Counted from the stretch's first letter, positions 23,229 to 32,281 are shown. The stretch is DNA of 32,420 bases from Bacteroidia bacterium (GCA_023151275.1 JAKLJI010000034.1:1-32420), one strand, 5' to 3'. The notes: a model not told the origin generated them from the letters alone. Made by a program: numbers and translations.

Positions 23229-24151
23229 GCTTGTTGTCCTGCTAATAAAAACATTACGGCCATTCTAACGGCTACTCCATTTTCAACCTGGTCAAGAATT
23301 ATACTGTGCTTGCTATCTGCAACATCACTGGTTATTTCTACGCCCCGGTTTATTGGACCAGGATGCATTACCACAATTTCTTTATTTAATCGGTCGAGAC
23401 GTTCTTTATCAAGTCCATAAAGCATGGAATATTCACGCAAGGATGGGAAATATTTCATGTCTTGCCTTTCGAGTTGAATCCGGAGCATGTTCGCCACATC
23501 GCACCATTCAAGAGCCTTCATCAAATTGGTTTCAACCTTTACTCCCAGGCTTTCAATATGTCTTGGAATAAGCGTGCTTGGCCCGCAAACCATCACTTCT
23601 GCTCCTAATTTCTGAAGGCAAAAAATATTTGAAAGGGCAACCCGAGAATGGGTGATATCTCCAACAATAACAATTTTCTTTCCTTTTACGGAACCCAATC
23701 GTTCGCGGATGGAATAGGCGTCTAACAAAGCCTGTGTTGGGTGTTCATGTGTGCCATCTCCTGCGTTGACAATACTTGCAGGAATATGTCTTGATAAAAA
23801 TTGACATGCACCTGGCGCAGGATGGCGCATTACCACCATGTCCACCTTCATCGCAAGTATGTTTTTAACCGTATCTATCAACGTTTCTCCTTTTGATACC
23901 GAAGAGGATGAGGCTGAGAAGTTAATAATATCTGCACTCAATCGCTTTTGGGCCAATTCAAACGAAATGCGGGTTCGGGTTGAGTTTTCAAAGAAGATAT
24001 TCGCTATCGTTACATCCCGCAATGAGGGAACTTTTTTGATAGGTCGATTGATGATGGATTTAAAATTATCGGCGGTTTCAAAAACCAACTCAATATCTTG
24101 AGTACTGATTTCTTTTATTCCTAGTAAGTGTTTTTGGGAAAACTTTCTCAT
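23225..24151 (-). CDS. pyrB: Aspartate carbamoyltransferase, catalytic subunit
   Basis: PyrB joins carbamoyl phosphate and aspartate, the committed step of pyrimidine synthesis. The 308-residue enzyme shows FFENSTRTRISFE (53-65, carbamoyl phosphate site), SSSVSKGE (82-89), RHPAPGA (109-115), GDGTHEHPTQALLD (131-144), and the aspartate-domain segment MHPGPINRGVEI. No regulatory subunit pyrI is adjacent; regulation by the neighbouring PyrR is possible. It starts 10 bases after pyrR. Confidence 0.97.
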   Translation of the reverse strand: MRKFSQKHLLGIKEISTQDIELVFETADNFKSIINRPIKKVPSLRDVTIANIFFENSTRTRISFELAQKRLSADIINFSASSSSVSKGETLIDTVKNILAMKVDMVVMRHPAPGACQFLSRHIPASIVNAGDGTHEHPTQALLDAYSIRERLGSVKGKKIVIVGDITHSRVALSNIFCLQKLGAEVMVCGPSTLIPRHIESLGVKVETNLMKALEWCDVANMLRIQLERQDMKYFPSLREYSMLYGLDKERLDRLNKEIVVMHPGPINRGVEITSDVADSKHSIILDQVENGVAVRMAVMFLLAGQQA

Positions 24152-24161
24152 GCTGAAATTG

Positions 24162-24713
24162 TCACTTTTCCTGAACAGGCAAAATATAAACTACATCCTT
24201 TTTGTGTTGCTCTTTCCATTGCACTTTTACTTTGTCATTGGCACGGGTATCAACGGTTAAGCCTTTATAATCGGCCTGAATGGGCAATTGCCTGCTGTAT
24301 AGCCTGTCAATCAATACGAGCAATTCAACCTTATCGGGTCTTCCAAAATCGGTAATGGCATCTAAGGCAGAGCGGATGGTTCTTCCGGTGTACAATACGT
24401 CGTCAATCAGCACAATCTTTTTATTGCTCATGCTGAAGTGAATCTTCAATTCATTGGGTAGTATTAACTCGTTTCCTCGTCTAAAATCATCCCGGTAAAA
24501 AGCAATATCAAGCTCTCCGTAAAGGATATTCTGAATTCCGGTTAGTTCTTCAAGACGGGCTTTAATTCGTCTCGAAAGCAAAATTCCTCTGGGCTGCATG
24601 CCTACCAAGGCGGTCTCTGAAAAGTCGTTGTGATTTTCGATTAGCTGGTAACAAAGCCTGTCAATGGTAAGCTGGAATTGCTTTTTTTCTAATATGATCC
24701 GTTCGGTCATCAT
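24162..24713 (-). CDS. pyrR: Pyrimidine operon regulator / uracil phosphoribosyltransferase
   Basis: PyrR is a phosphoribosyltransferase-fold protein that in Gram-positives binds pyr mRNA and attenuates transcription, and can also convert uracil to UMP. The 183-residue product has the type I PRTase PRPP loop VLIDDVLYTGRTIRSALDAI (residues about 100-119), the GMQPRGILLSRRI segment and FYRDDF. No anti-antiterminator or PyrR-binding loop could be identified in the 37-base gap upstream, so RNA-based control is not evident. It is immediately upstream of pyrB. Confidence 0.94.
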   Translation of the reverse strand: MMTERIILEKKQFQLTIDRLCYQLIENHNDFSETALVGMQPRGILLSRRIKARLEELTGIQNILYGELDIAFYRDDFRRGNELILPNELKIHFSMSNKKIVLIDDVLYTGRTIRSALDAITDFGRPDKVELLVLIDRLYSRQLPIQADYKGLTVDTRANDKVKVQWKEQHKKDVVYILPVQEK

Positions 24714-24750
24714 CTGCCTTTCAAATATCCGGATTATTTTACACTTAGGT

Positions 24751-25161
24751 TTACTTTTGTTCGCTTAAGGCGAGGATATAATCAAACTCCTCCTGGCTTA
24801 CAGGCATAACCGACAATCGGCCTTGCCTCACCAAACCAATGTTTTGAAGCATTTTATCGGCCTTTATGGTTTCAAGTGTAACAGCTTTCTTGAGTTTTTT
24901 AAAGGGCTTTAAATCAACTACCACCCAGTTTGGGTCTTCGGTTGTTGGGTCTTGATAATGCTCTTTTACCACCTTAGCTATGCCAACAATTTCTTTCCCC
25001 TCATTGCTATGGTACCACAAAACAAGATCCCCTTTTTTCATAGCTTTTAAGTTGTTTCGGGCCTGGTAGTTTCTTACACCATCCCAAAAGGTTTTTTTAT
25101 CCTGTTCAAATTGCTCCCAGCTGTATTTGAAAGGTTCGGATTTAACTAACCAGTAATTCAT
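24751..25161 (-). CDS. EVE domain protein
   Basis: The 136-residue product is a single EVE domain, a PUA-like fold that reads modified bases. It begins MNYWLVKSEPFKYSWEQF, then TFWDGVRNYQARNNLKAMKKGDLVLWYHSNEGKEIVGIAKVV and VDLKPFKKL, ending IGLVRQGRLSVMPVSQEEFDYIL. The aromatic residues in FWDGVRN and the SVMPVS loop are typical binding-pocket elements. It is not fused to an endonuclease. It lies 37 bases before pyrR on the same strand, so co-transcription is possible. A terminator for rpsA lies 29 bases upstream of its start. Confidence 0.93.
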   Translation of the reverse strand: MNYWLVKSEPFKYSWEQFEQDKKTFWDGVRNYQARNNLKAMKKGDLVLWYHSNEGKEIVGIAKVVKEHYQDPTTEDPNWVVVDLKPFKKLKKAVTLETIKADKMLQNIGLVRQGRLSVMPVSQEEFDYILALSEQK

Positions 25162-25190
25162 AATTTGGGTTGCAAGTTAACAAAGCAAAC

Positions 25191-25221
25191 AAAAAAAATC
25201 CCGGCACTAGGGCCGGGATTT
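25191..25221 (-). terminator. Terminator of rpsA
   Basis: On the minus strand an 8-bp stem ATCCCGGC/GCCGGGAT with a six-base loop is followed by a run of eight T. It lies 15 bases past the rpsA stop and separates rpsA from the EVE-pyrR genes. Confidence 0.92.
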
Positions 25222-25236
25222 TAGGAGATTTTCAGA

Positions 25237-27036
25237 TTATTTTCCTTCAAGCTTGGCTTTCAGTTCTGCTAATCCGTCTACGTCAGCAAAAGTTGATTTC
25301 TCTGTGCTTTCGTTGATTTTCTTCGCAGCTTTAGATGCTTTATCGCGATCGCTTTCTTTACGTTTTTCCTCGCCTACTTTTTTCTCTTCAACTTCCTCTT
25401 TCCAAAGAGCAGTGTGAGATACTACAATACGACGGGTTTCTTTGTTGAATTCAGTTACTTTAACCTGAAGAACTTCATCTTCTTTGGCTGTTTTCTTATC
25501 TTCTTTCAACAATTGTTTCAAAGGAGCATATCCTTCAACACCATAAGGAAGAGCAATGATTGCACTCTTATCTTCAATTTTCAGGATAGTTCCTTCATGA
25601 ATTGAACCTACAGAGAACAAGGTTTCGAATGCTTCCCAAGGATTTTCATCCAACTGTTTGTGTCCAAGACTCAAACGACGGTTTTCAGTATCCACTTCCA
25701 ACACAATAACTTCAAGCTCCTGGTTTACTTTAACAAACTCATTTGGATGCTTGATTTTCTTGGTCCAGCTAAGGTCTGAAACGTGTACCAATCCGTCAAC
25801 ACCTTCTTCCAATTCAACAAACAAACCGTAGTTGGTCATGTTGCGAACTGTACCTTTATGGCGTGAACCTAATGGATAACGCTCTTGGATATTTACCCAT
25901 GGATCTGGCTTCAATTGCTTGATGCCAAGCGACATCTTACGCTCTTCTTTGTCGAGTGTAAGAATAACAGCTTCCATTTCGTCTCCCATTTTCAGGAAGT
26001 CTTGTGGGCTGCGCAAGTGCTGACTCCAGCTCATTTCACTTACGTGAATCAAGCCTTCAACACCAGGGGCAATTTCTAGGAATGCTCCGTAATCGGCGAT
26101 GTTAACAATCTTACCTTTTACTTTAGCATTTACCTGAAGTTCTTCAGAAAGGCTATCCCAAGGATGTGCGCCCAACTGCTTCAAGCCCAATGAAATACGT
26201 TTTTTCTCATCATCAAAATCAAGAACAACAACATTGATTTTGTCGTCCAATTTCAATACTTCTTCAGGGTGATTGATACGGCCCCATGAAATATCTGTGA
26301 TGTGAAGCAAACCGTCAACACCACCCAAATCGATGAACACACCGAATGAGGTCATATTTTTCACAGTACCTTCCAATACCTGGCCTTTTTCCAGTTTTGA
26401 AAGGATGTCCGACTTCTGCTTTTCAATATCTTCTTCAATCAGAACCTTGTGTGAAATTACCACGTTTTTGAAAGCATGGTTCACTTTTACCACTTTAAAT
26501 GGCATGGTTTGACCTACATAAACATCATAATCTTTGATAGGCTTGGTGTCGATTTGTGAACCAGGTAAGAACGTGTCAATACCCATAACGTCAACAACCA
26601 ATCCACCTTTGGTACGCGTTTTAACATAACCTTGTACCACTTCGTCGTTGTCGTGAGCAACCAGGATGTTTTCCCAGGCACGCTCAGAAACGGCTTTCTT
26701 GCGCGACAAAATCAATTGTCCGTTTGGATCCTCTTTGGTTTCCAATAATACTTCTACAACATCTCCAGCTTTTAATTCTGGCATGTCGCGGAATTCTGTG
26801 CGGGCAATGAGACCATCAGATTTGAATCCGATGTTCAATACCACTTCTTTTTCAGTAAATCCTACTACAGTTCCTTTAACGATTTCTTTTTCGTTGAAAG
26901 CGTTCAAGGTGTTTTCGTAAAGATTACTAAGTTTTTCGTACTCCTCTTTTGAGTACCCGCCGAAACCGGCGCTGTCCTGACTCCAATCGAAATCCATTTC
27001 GGGAGTTGGATGGTTTGAGTTTGTGTTTTCTGTCAA
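25237..27036 (-). CDS. rpsA: 30S ribosomal protein S1
   Basis: S1 binds mRNA leaders and helps initiate translation, especially where Shine-Dalgarno use is weak, as in Bacteroidota. From the TTG at 27036 the product has 599 residues with six S1 OB-fold repeats; each shows a VxGxV or KGxV start and a G-(V/L/A)-(F/L)-(V/I)-x-L core (for instance GVFIDLGGVDGLLHITDISW and GAFLEIAPGVEGLIHVSEMSW), and the tail is lysine-rich. The TTG is chosen because a strong AGGAGA lies 9 bases upstream and the promoter -33 covers the alternative ATG at 27099, so that ATG would not be in the transcript. An internal ATG at 26997 is the other option. Confidence 0.93.
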   Translation of the reverse strand: MTENTNSNHPTPEMDFDWSQDSAGFGGYSKEEYEKLSNLYENTLNAFNEKEIVKGTVVGFTEKEVVLNIGFKSDGLIARTEFRDMPELKAGDVVEVLLETKEDPNGQLILSRKKAVSERAWENILVAHDNDEVVQGYVKTRTKGGLVVDVMGIDTFLPGSQIDTKPIKDYDVYVGQTMPFKVVKVNHAFKNVVISHKVLIEEDIEKQKSDILSKLEKGQVLEGTVKNMTSFGVFIDLGGVDGLLHITDISWGRINHPEEVLKLDDKINVVVLDFDDEKKRISLGLKQLGAHPWDSLSEELQVNAKVKGKIVNIADYGAFLEIAPGVEGLIHVSEMSWSQHLRSPQDFLKMGDEMEAVILTLDKEERKMSLGIKQLKPDPWVNIQERYPLGSRHKGTVRNMTNYGLFVELEEGVDGLVHVSDLSWTKKIKHPNEFVKVNQELEVIVLEVDTENRRLSLGHKQLDENPWEAFETLFSVGSIHEGTILKIEDKSAIIALPYGVEGYAPLKQLLKEDKKTAKEDEVLQVKVTEFNKETRRIVVSHTALWKEEVEEKKVGEEKRKESDRDKASKAAKKINESTEKSTFADVDGLAELKAKLEGK

Positions 27037-27045
27037 GTTTTTAAA

Positions 27046-27051
27046 TCTCCT
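27046..27051 (-). promoter_or_regulatory. Strong Shine-Dalgarno sequence before rpsA
   Basis: AGGAGA on the minus strand lies 9 bases before the proposed TTG start. Bacteroidota genes rarely use such sequences because their anti-SD is sequestered, so this one is unusual and decides the start. Confidence 0.6.
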
Positions 27052-27069
27052 TTCGCTTAAAAAAGCTCG

Positions 27070-27100
27070 CAAACATAAGCTTATTCCATTTAAGTGCAAA
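27070..27100 (-). promoter_or_regulatory. Promoter of rpsA
   Basis: On the minus strand TTTG (27100-27097), a 19-bp spacer and TATGTTTG (27077-27070) match the Bacteroidota consensus exactly. The start of transcription should fall near 27062-27066, giving a leader of roughly 26-30 nt before the TTG. Confidence 0.82.
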
Positions 27101-27317
27101 GAATTTCAATGGGTTAGATTATTTTTTTTGAATCCAAACTTTCAAAGAGGATTCCTTTCGAAAGTGCCATGATTTTTTTCTCCCCAAATCCCGCTGCAAT
27201 TCACAGTAAAGGTTCAGCAATTTCTTGTTCTACATTGATAATGAAACTTCAAAAAATCGGTAATCATTGGAATTTGTGCCGGGAAAGGAACTTCCAAAAA
27301 CTCCATCACATCCTAAC

Positions 27318-27497
27318 TCATTTATCAACCTTACCTCTTTTCCCAGCATTTAAAACACCAAGTAGCATTCCTCCTGCACCTAAATAAATTTCCCAACCCG
27401 CAATAGGTGTGTCTTGCACCTCATCGTCAAATTCAGGCTGTGCTCCAAGTCCACCTAATCCCAGGATTAGGAAAATGAGTAAAATTAACTGCTTCAT
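27318..27497 (-). CDS. Small secreted or membrane peptide, PID-CTERM-like
   Basis: A 59-residue frame starts with a signal peptide (MKQLILLIFLILGLGGLGAQ), continues PEFDDEVQDTPIAGWEIYLG, then a short hydrophobic glycine-rich segment (AGGMLLGVLNAG) and a basic end (KRGKVDK). This layout (signal, acidic linker, P-I-x-G, hydrophobic helix, basic tail) resembles the short Bacteroidota proteins described as carrying a PID-CTERM sorting region, here with PIA instead of PID. It overlaps the stop of the T9SS protein gene by 4 bases (ATGA), which argues strongly for a real gene. Function unknown. Confidence 0.7.
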   Translation of the reverse strand: MKQLILLIFLILGLGGLGAQPEFDDEVQDTPIAGWEIYLGAGGMLLGVLNAGKRGKVDK

Positions 27498-29881
27498 GGC
27501 TTGCTCACAATTAATTTACCGGTCATTCTGTTGTTTTCATTGGAAAGCTCCAGGATGTAAATGCCATTTTGATAAGTGCTTGCATCCAGTTCAAACCAGT
27601 CTGCCACAGGGTTTTCTGCCGAAAACTTCTGTGCCTGAACCAATCTGCCGCTTACTTCATAAACGCATAAATTCAAATTTCCCCGCAAGTTTTCATTTAA
27701 GCCCACCCGAAATCTATCAGTTGCCGGGTTTGGGAAAATATCCAATTCGGCTTTCTTCATTTCTGCAAATCCTGTTCCGGTTGCAGGCATTCTTATTATC
27801 CGAAAGCGCAAACTATCAAGCTCTCCGGGTTCAATCATCAAGCCAGTGCTTGTTAGTTCTTGTTTACTTTGTTTGATTATATCTTCGAGGTAATAACCGA
27901 CTCCGACTTCCTTTTCCAACAATTCCAGTTTAAGTTTACCAACTCCACCAACCAATAATTGAACTGTATCCGCTCCTCGATTGGATGTTCGTAGATCCAT
28001 ACATACCCAATTGCCCGACTCATTTTTCGTGGCCATCATGGTACTTGCGGCTAATAATTTTGGAATGTCCTCCCGGTTGTCGGTATGCAAGGCTCCGGAA
28101 TCTAACCAGGCTAGTTGAACCAGGTCGGATAAATCTGTACTGCTAATTTTAAGTTTTAAGGTTTGAGTTTTCGTTTTAAAAATTCCAGGGTTGATTTGCT
28201 GCTGCTTGCGGGCTTCTTTAAAACTGCCTGATGGTGTGCCAAAGAATTGAACGAGAAAACCTGAGTAGGCTGGAATGAGCGGACTTCCAGTTCCCATGCC
28301 TGTCAATCCATTCCAAGCTACATAATTACCGCTTTTGGCATCACGCAGATAGAGGTAAGGATAAACCGAATCAAAATCACCTTGTTGAATCATTTCCTCC
28401 CAATTGATAGCGGACGGATAAGGATTTCCCAAAAGGTTCCAGCCGTCTGCAGCTCCATTCCCCGGGGTATAGCTTGCAATCCCGTTAATCGGAATATGCC
28501 CGGTATGCGGTGGCCCAAAAAAGCTTAGGGTACATTCGGGTTGAACGGGTGAATTGTTGTACAGTAACTGGTTATTGCTTCTTGGTCCTCGAACTAAAAC
28601 ACGATACCCTTTGGCACTTTGCATAGCCTGATTGATATGAGTTACCGGTTGCCAACCAATATTCGGACTTGGATTCACAACGCTTTCTGTATAAAAGAAC
28701 AGACTGGGGTTATTAGTGGGAGTGGAGTCAAATCCATTGCTAGGACCACCTTGTCCCGTTACATGAATATCGTCTTGCAATTGCCAAAAATCGGCGTTTT
28801 GAACCGGACTCGATAAAAAGCGAAATCGCTTAAACCCGGCGGGAATCCATTGCTTGAAGGTCCCCATGCCCAAAAAACTTCCTGCACTTTCGCCATAGGA
28901 TGATGTGCCGCTGGAGTTTGATTCAAATACCAAATTTCCCGTTCTGGCATCAATTATTCCCTGGTTTCTAAGCTCTGTTCCGGGGAAAATGCGAACCTCA
29001 GATGTCGCTCCAGCCAATACCAAGCTACATCCAGACTGAATCTCGATATTACCTTTCAGGAAAAGCTGGCTTCCGTTCAAGCAGGTCAAATTGATATTCT
29101 GCCCATTCCAGATGCCTTGCTGAATTTCAAGTGTGTCTAAACTCCCTCCAAATTGAAGCCAGGCTTTATTACTGCTTCCTGTGCACCGTAGGGTTCCACC
29201 TTTCAGGTAAAGGCTGCCCATTAGGTTTACTGTTCGGTTAGCTTGAATGCCTTGTCCATTGGCAATGTCAAGAACGCCGCCCAAAACTTCAATATTCCCA
29301 TTGATTTGGATACTTAAATTCCCATTTCCCGACAAACTGATAATCCCATTACCCGATTGAACAACCAGGTTGTTTTTTATCAAACTGGTAAAACCTCCCA
29401 GCTGGCAATTGCTGCTGCTTTGCGGATTGTTGAAGACCAAATTGCCCCAGTCGGCCGCGGGAAGTGTTGGTGGCCATAACTTAAATTCACAGGTGCTTCC
29501 CGATGCGAAAATTTCTGAACCCGAGAACAACGCTGCACCCAATGAAATGGCATGGTTGTGGACATAAGTTCCTCCCGAATCAATCCTGAAATACTTACCG
29601 GTTCCATCTAAATAAATGCTGTGACTGGCTTCCAATTTCCCGCCGGTTTGAATGTGTAAGGCTCGAATGGTGCAAATATTGCTCGTGCTTTTGGTGTGTT
29701 TTTGTACCAGAATTACCTGGTTACTTAAAAGCGCCGGATTGCTTCCGCTTCCGTCTGCATTCAAGCCCCAACCGCGTATGTCGTTAAAGTCCGCATACAA
29801 ATCGTTGGAGTAGTAAGTGGTTTGTGCCTGGGCCAAATTTAGCCAAAACAAGACCAGCAGGCTGTATTTGAGCTGTTTCAT
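27494..29881 (-). CDS. Large secreted protein with T9SS type A sorting domain
   Basis: The 795-residue product has a signal peptide (cleavage after LAQAQ) and a repetitive, beta-rich body with many asparagines, glycines and serines. The first half reads like a right-handed beta-helix or filamentous surface layer (GNGIISLSGNGNLSIQINGNIEVLGG, then NLMGSLYLKGGTLRC). A domain around residues 340-560 contains GWNLLGNPYPSAINWEEM, a 'clean up' motif common in Bacteroidota surface proteins. Residues 714-795 are the type A C-terminal sorting domain (IFPNPATDRFRVGL, GRLVQAQ, YQNGIYILEL, KLIVSKP). The protein is thus exported through the T9SS and likely attached to the surface. It is translationally coupled to the 59-residue gene downstream. 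Confidence 0.88.
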   Translation of the reverse strand: MKQLKYSLLVLFWLNLAQAQTTYYSNDLYADFNDIRGWGLNADGSGSNPALLSNQVILVQKHTKSTSNICTIRALHIQTGGKLEASHSIYLDGTGKYFRIDSGGTYVHNHAISLGAALFSGSEIFASGSTCEFKLWPPTLPAADWGNLVFNNPQSSSNCQLGGFTSLIKNNLVVQSGNGIISLSGNGNLSIQINGNIEVLGGVLDIANGQGIQANRTVNLMGSLYLKGGTLRCTGSSNKAWLQFGGSLDTLEIQQGIWNGQNINLTCLNGSQLFLKGNIEIQSGCSLVLAGATSEVRIFPGTELRNQGIIDARTGNLVFESNSSGTSSYGESAGSFLGMGTFKQWIPAGFKRFRFLSSPVQNADFWQLQDDIHVTGQGGPSNGFDSTPTNNPSLFFYTESVVNPSPNIGWQPVTHINQAMQSAKGYRVLVRGPRSNNQLLYNNSPVQPECTLSFFGPPHTGHIPINGIASYTPGNGAADGWNLLGNPYPSAINWEEMIQQGDFDSVYPYLYLRDAKSGNYVAWNGLTGMGTGSPLIPAYSGFLVQFFGTPSGSFKEARKQQQINPGIFKTKTQTLKLKISSTDLSDLVQLAWLDSGALHTDNREDIPKLLAASTMMATKNESGNWVCMDLRTSNRGADTVQLLVGGVGKLKLELLEKEVGVGYYLEDIIKQSKQELTSTGLMIEPGELDSLRFRIIRMPATGTGFAEMKKAELDIFPNPATDRFRVGLNENLRGNLNLCVYEVSGRLVQAQKFSAENPVADWFELDASTYQNGIYILELSNENNRMTGKLIVSKP

Positions 29882-30045
29882 GACTCAAAGATTTCCCGCC
29901 CGGTTTGTTTTGACTCAATTCAAGCTAAAGTCTAAGGTAAACCTCAATATTCTTAGGTGTTTTGGTTTGTTAATCGATTGAAAAGCAAGCTTGTAGTTAT
30001 TCCTTAGGGTTTTAAGGAAAACCTTAATTTGGGGTATGCCTTAGT

Positions 30046-31881
30046 TTATTTGAGCACTTTGGCTCGCCATTTTCCGGAAGAAGTTTCGCCTTGAAGCAGA
30101 TAAATTCCTTGTGGCAATTCTTCAAGATTCAATTCCAGGTAATCACCACTCGCCTCAACTGAATTGCTTTTTAACAATTTCCCGTCGATTCCATAAATAT
30201 GAATTACCTGCTTTCCCATTCCAGGTTGAGTGTTAGGAATTTGAACCCAATCCTTTGCAGGATTTGGAAAAACAGGAAGTGTTTTAAAACCCTTGTTTTC
30301 AGCAAGTGAATTGGCCTGACTAAGTTTAAGTACCTTACTTTGATAAGGTAATAAATTGCCGGTATTCATAACCAAATTGCTGTTTATTGTTTTTAGTTCT
30401 GTTCCTCCATTTAGCAATTCTTCCAGCGAGTATGAACCCTCATTTAACCCACTACCGCTCAAGCTTAGGGTAATATCATTTAAACTATCAGAACTCGCAT
30501 TTACCATCACCAAAACCGTTTCCCCATTCAACTGCCTCAAAAAGGTATAAGCTTTCACTTTGTCACTAATCAAATTGCGGTAGCTTCCTCGTTGAAGCGC
30601 TGCTTGTTCATTCCTCAACTGAATCAGCTTGCGGTAATGATTCCAAATACTTTTAGGGTTTGCCTTCAAACTTTCCACATTAAAGCTAACGTAATTGCTG
30701 TTTAAGTCTTTCCAGGGTGTTCGGGTAGAAAATCCGGCATAGGCACCCGATGTCCATTGCATGGGAAGCCGAATGTTCTCGTCGGGTTTGCTACCTCGCA
30801 TGGCCACTTCTTCGCCATAGTACAGATAAGGAATTCCAGGCAGTGTTAGGTACAAAGAAGCCGCAACTTTATTCTTATCCAGATTTCCCATAAACACATC
30901 CATTACCCGGTTTTGGTCGTGGTTGGTTAAAAATGTTCCGTATTGCAAAAATGGGTAATTGTCATAGGCGGCTTTTACTGTTGTTTTCAGGTTGAATAAA
31001 TCTCCGGAATTAATGCCATCCAAGGTGGCCTGTGCCTGGTCAAATTCAAAGCAATAATCCAATTTCCCATTGTACAGATTCACCTCATTGCGCGACGACC
31101 AAACCTCTCCAACAGTCATAGCCTGTGGGTTTAGGGCTTTGCACGAATCATTAAAGGCCTTCCAAAATTCAATGGTTTCAGGTTGGTTTTTCAGGTTCGA
31201 CCCATTCTCATACAGGTACATGGCAGCATCCAACCTAAATCCATCCACACCCATCGAGTCCAGCCAAAAGCGGGCAATGTCAAAAATACTATCGCGAACG
31301 GGTTTATGCCTGTAATTCAAATCCGGCATGCCACTCCAAAACAAAGCGTAGTAGTTCGAATTGTTTTTGCTGTACCAAACGGTTTGCCCCCAAGGTCCCA
31401 GATAGCTTGGTTTTTGCGATTCCCAACGGTAAAAATTACGGTAGTTTGTGTTATTAGCAGCCGATTGCACAAACCACGGATGCTGGTCAGAACTGTGGTT
31501 AATTACCAAATCCATCACCACTTTAATGCCCCGTTTATGGCATTCATTCAACAGGTTTTTAAAATCGGCAGCGCTTCCATAAGCCTGCTGAAGCGCTTTG
31601 TAATTGGTAACATCGTAGCCGTGGTAGGAGGGAGAGCTATTTATGGGCATCAGCCAAAGTGCGCCAATTCCCAAATCCGTTTTGGTATCCGGGTTGCCAT
31701 CGTTCAGGTAATCCAATCTACTGGTAATGCCATTAAAATCACCAATGCCATCGCCATTGCTGTCTTGAAAACTGCGAACAAAAATTTCATAAAAAACCGA
31801 TTCATTCCACCAGTAGGTTTGAGCAGCAACCCATTTCATTGGAATGAAAATCCAGAAAGCAAAAAGTAGAATCCCACGCAT
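30046..31881 (-). CDS. Secreted alpha-amylase/alpha-glucosidase (GH13) with T9SS sorting domain
   Basis: A secreted GH13 enzyme acting on alpha-1,4-glucans or oligosaccharides. After the signal peptide (cleaved near VAAQ) the (beta/alpha)8 barrel shows YEIFVRSFQDSNGDGIGDF (calcium site, 31-49), DLVINHSS (124-131), GFRLDAAM (nucleophile D218), VGEVW (acid/base E259) and FLTNHDQNRV (D322). GEEVAMRG and DENIRLPMQW fit oligosaccharide-active GH13 enzymes. A beta-sandwich domain C follows, then a type A sorting domain (about 535-611, VFPNPAKDW, GIDGKLL, LPQGIYLL). No carbohydrate-binding module is evident. No SusC/SusD pair or regulator is adjacent, so it is a stand-alone exported enzyme. Confidence 0.94.
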   Translation of the reverse strand: MRGILLFAFWIFIPMKWVAAQTYWWNESVFYEIFVRSFQDSNGDGIGDFNGITSRLDYLNDGNPDTKTDLGIGALWLMPINSSPSYHGYDVTNYKALQQAYGSAADFKNLLNECHKRGIKVVMDLVINHSSDQHPWFVQSAANNTNYRNFYRWESQKPSYLGPWGQTVWYSKNNSNYYALFWSGMPDLNYRHKPVRDSIFDIARFWLDSMGVDGFRLDAAMYLYENGSNLKNQPETIEFWKAFNDSCKALNPQAMTVGEVWSSRNEVNLYNGKLDYCFEFDQAQATLDGINSGDLFNLKTTVKAAYDNYPFLQYGTFLTNHDQNRVMDVFMGNLDKNKVAASLYLTLPGIPYLYYGEEVAMRGSKPDENIRLPMQWTSGAYAGFSTRTPWKDLNSNYVSFNVESLKANPKSIWNHYRKLIQLRNEQAALQRGSYRNLISDKVKAYTFLRQLNGETVLVMVNASSDSLNDITLSLSGSGLNEGSYSLEELLNGGTELKTINSNLVMNTGNLLPYQSKVLKLSQANSLAENKGFKTLPVFPNPAKDWVQIPNTQPGMGKQVIHIYGIDGKLLKSNSVEASGDYLELNLEELPQGIYLLQGETSSGKWRAKVLK

Positions 31882-32256
31882 GCCGCAAGATAAGCCACTT
31901 TTACTTGCGTAAAAACATTAATAAGCTCCACAGGCATTTTATGACAAGTAAATCACCCAATCCAATTGCAGGGATAACTAATTTCAAAGATTCAGAGGGT
32001 GTTTAGGGGCTTGCCGGCAGCAGGGCATAGCGTTTCCGGGTCAAAAGTAGTTCCCAATCCAACCCATTACCCACGAGCAAGCATGCCCCTTGCCGGCCGG
32101 GCTGTTGCTGCTAGCTTTTGGATGCATCGGCAGCGGCTTTTGTGGCTTAGCCGGGCTTCTTGGGTCGCCGGCACGCGCACAAATCCGCAAGCCGCTTCAC
32201 CAAAAGGCTATCCGCGTCCATCCCTAAGCCGAGTTAAAATTTTGGGTCAATATATT
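31882..32256. other. Intergenic region with GC-rich folded block
   Basis: About 370 bases between the amylase start and the right edge hold no supportable gene. From about 32005 to 32220 the composition shifts to GC-rich. AGGGGC (32005-32010) and GCCCCT (32085-32090) form an inverted repeat, and CTTGCCGGC occurs twice as a direct repeat (32010-32018 and 32089-32097). GCCGGC palindromes are frequent. The block is similar in character to those at 6482-6681 and 13330-13560. Confidence 0.45.
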
Positions 32257-32281
32257 ATTGCCATTATCAAAATATGGCAAT
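32257..32281 (+). promoter_or_regulatory. Perfect palindrome upstream of partial gene
   Basis: ATTGCCAT (32257-32264) and ATGGCAAT (32274-32281) form a perfect 8-bp inverted repeat with a 9-base spacer, suited to a dimeric regulator. It lies about 60 bases before the putative start at 32340. Confidence 0.4.

Noticed and set aside
27097-27099. ATG at 27099 as the start of rpsA
   Set aside because: It falls inside the -33 element of a perfect promoter, so it should not be transcribed; the added 21 residues are not S1-like.
27409-27876. Plus-strand frame of 155 codons
   Set aside because: It is antisense to the T9SS sorting domain and the coupled small gene; cysteine-rich translation is typical of a shadow frame.
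31183-31869. Plus-strand frame of 228 codons
   Set aside because: It is antisense to the GH13 gene, whose catalytic motifs are clear; the translation resembles nothing.
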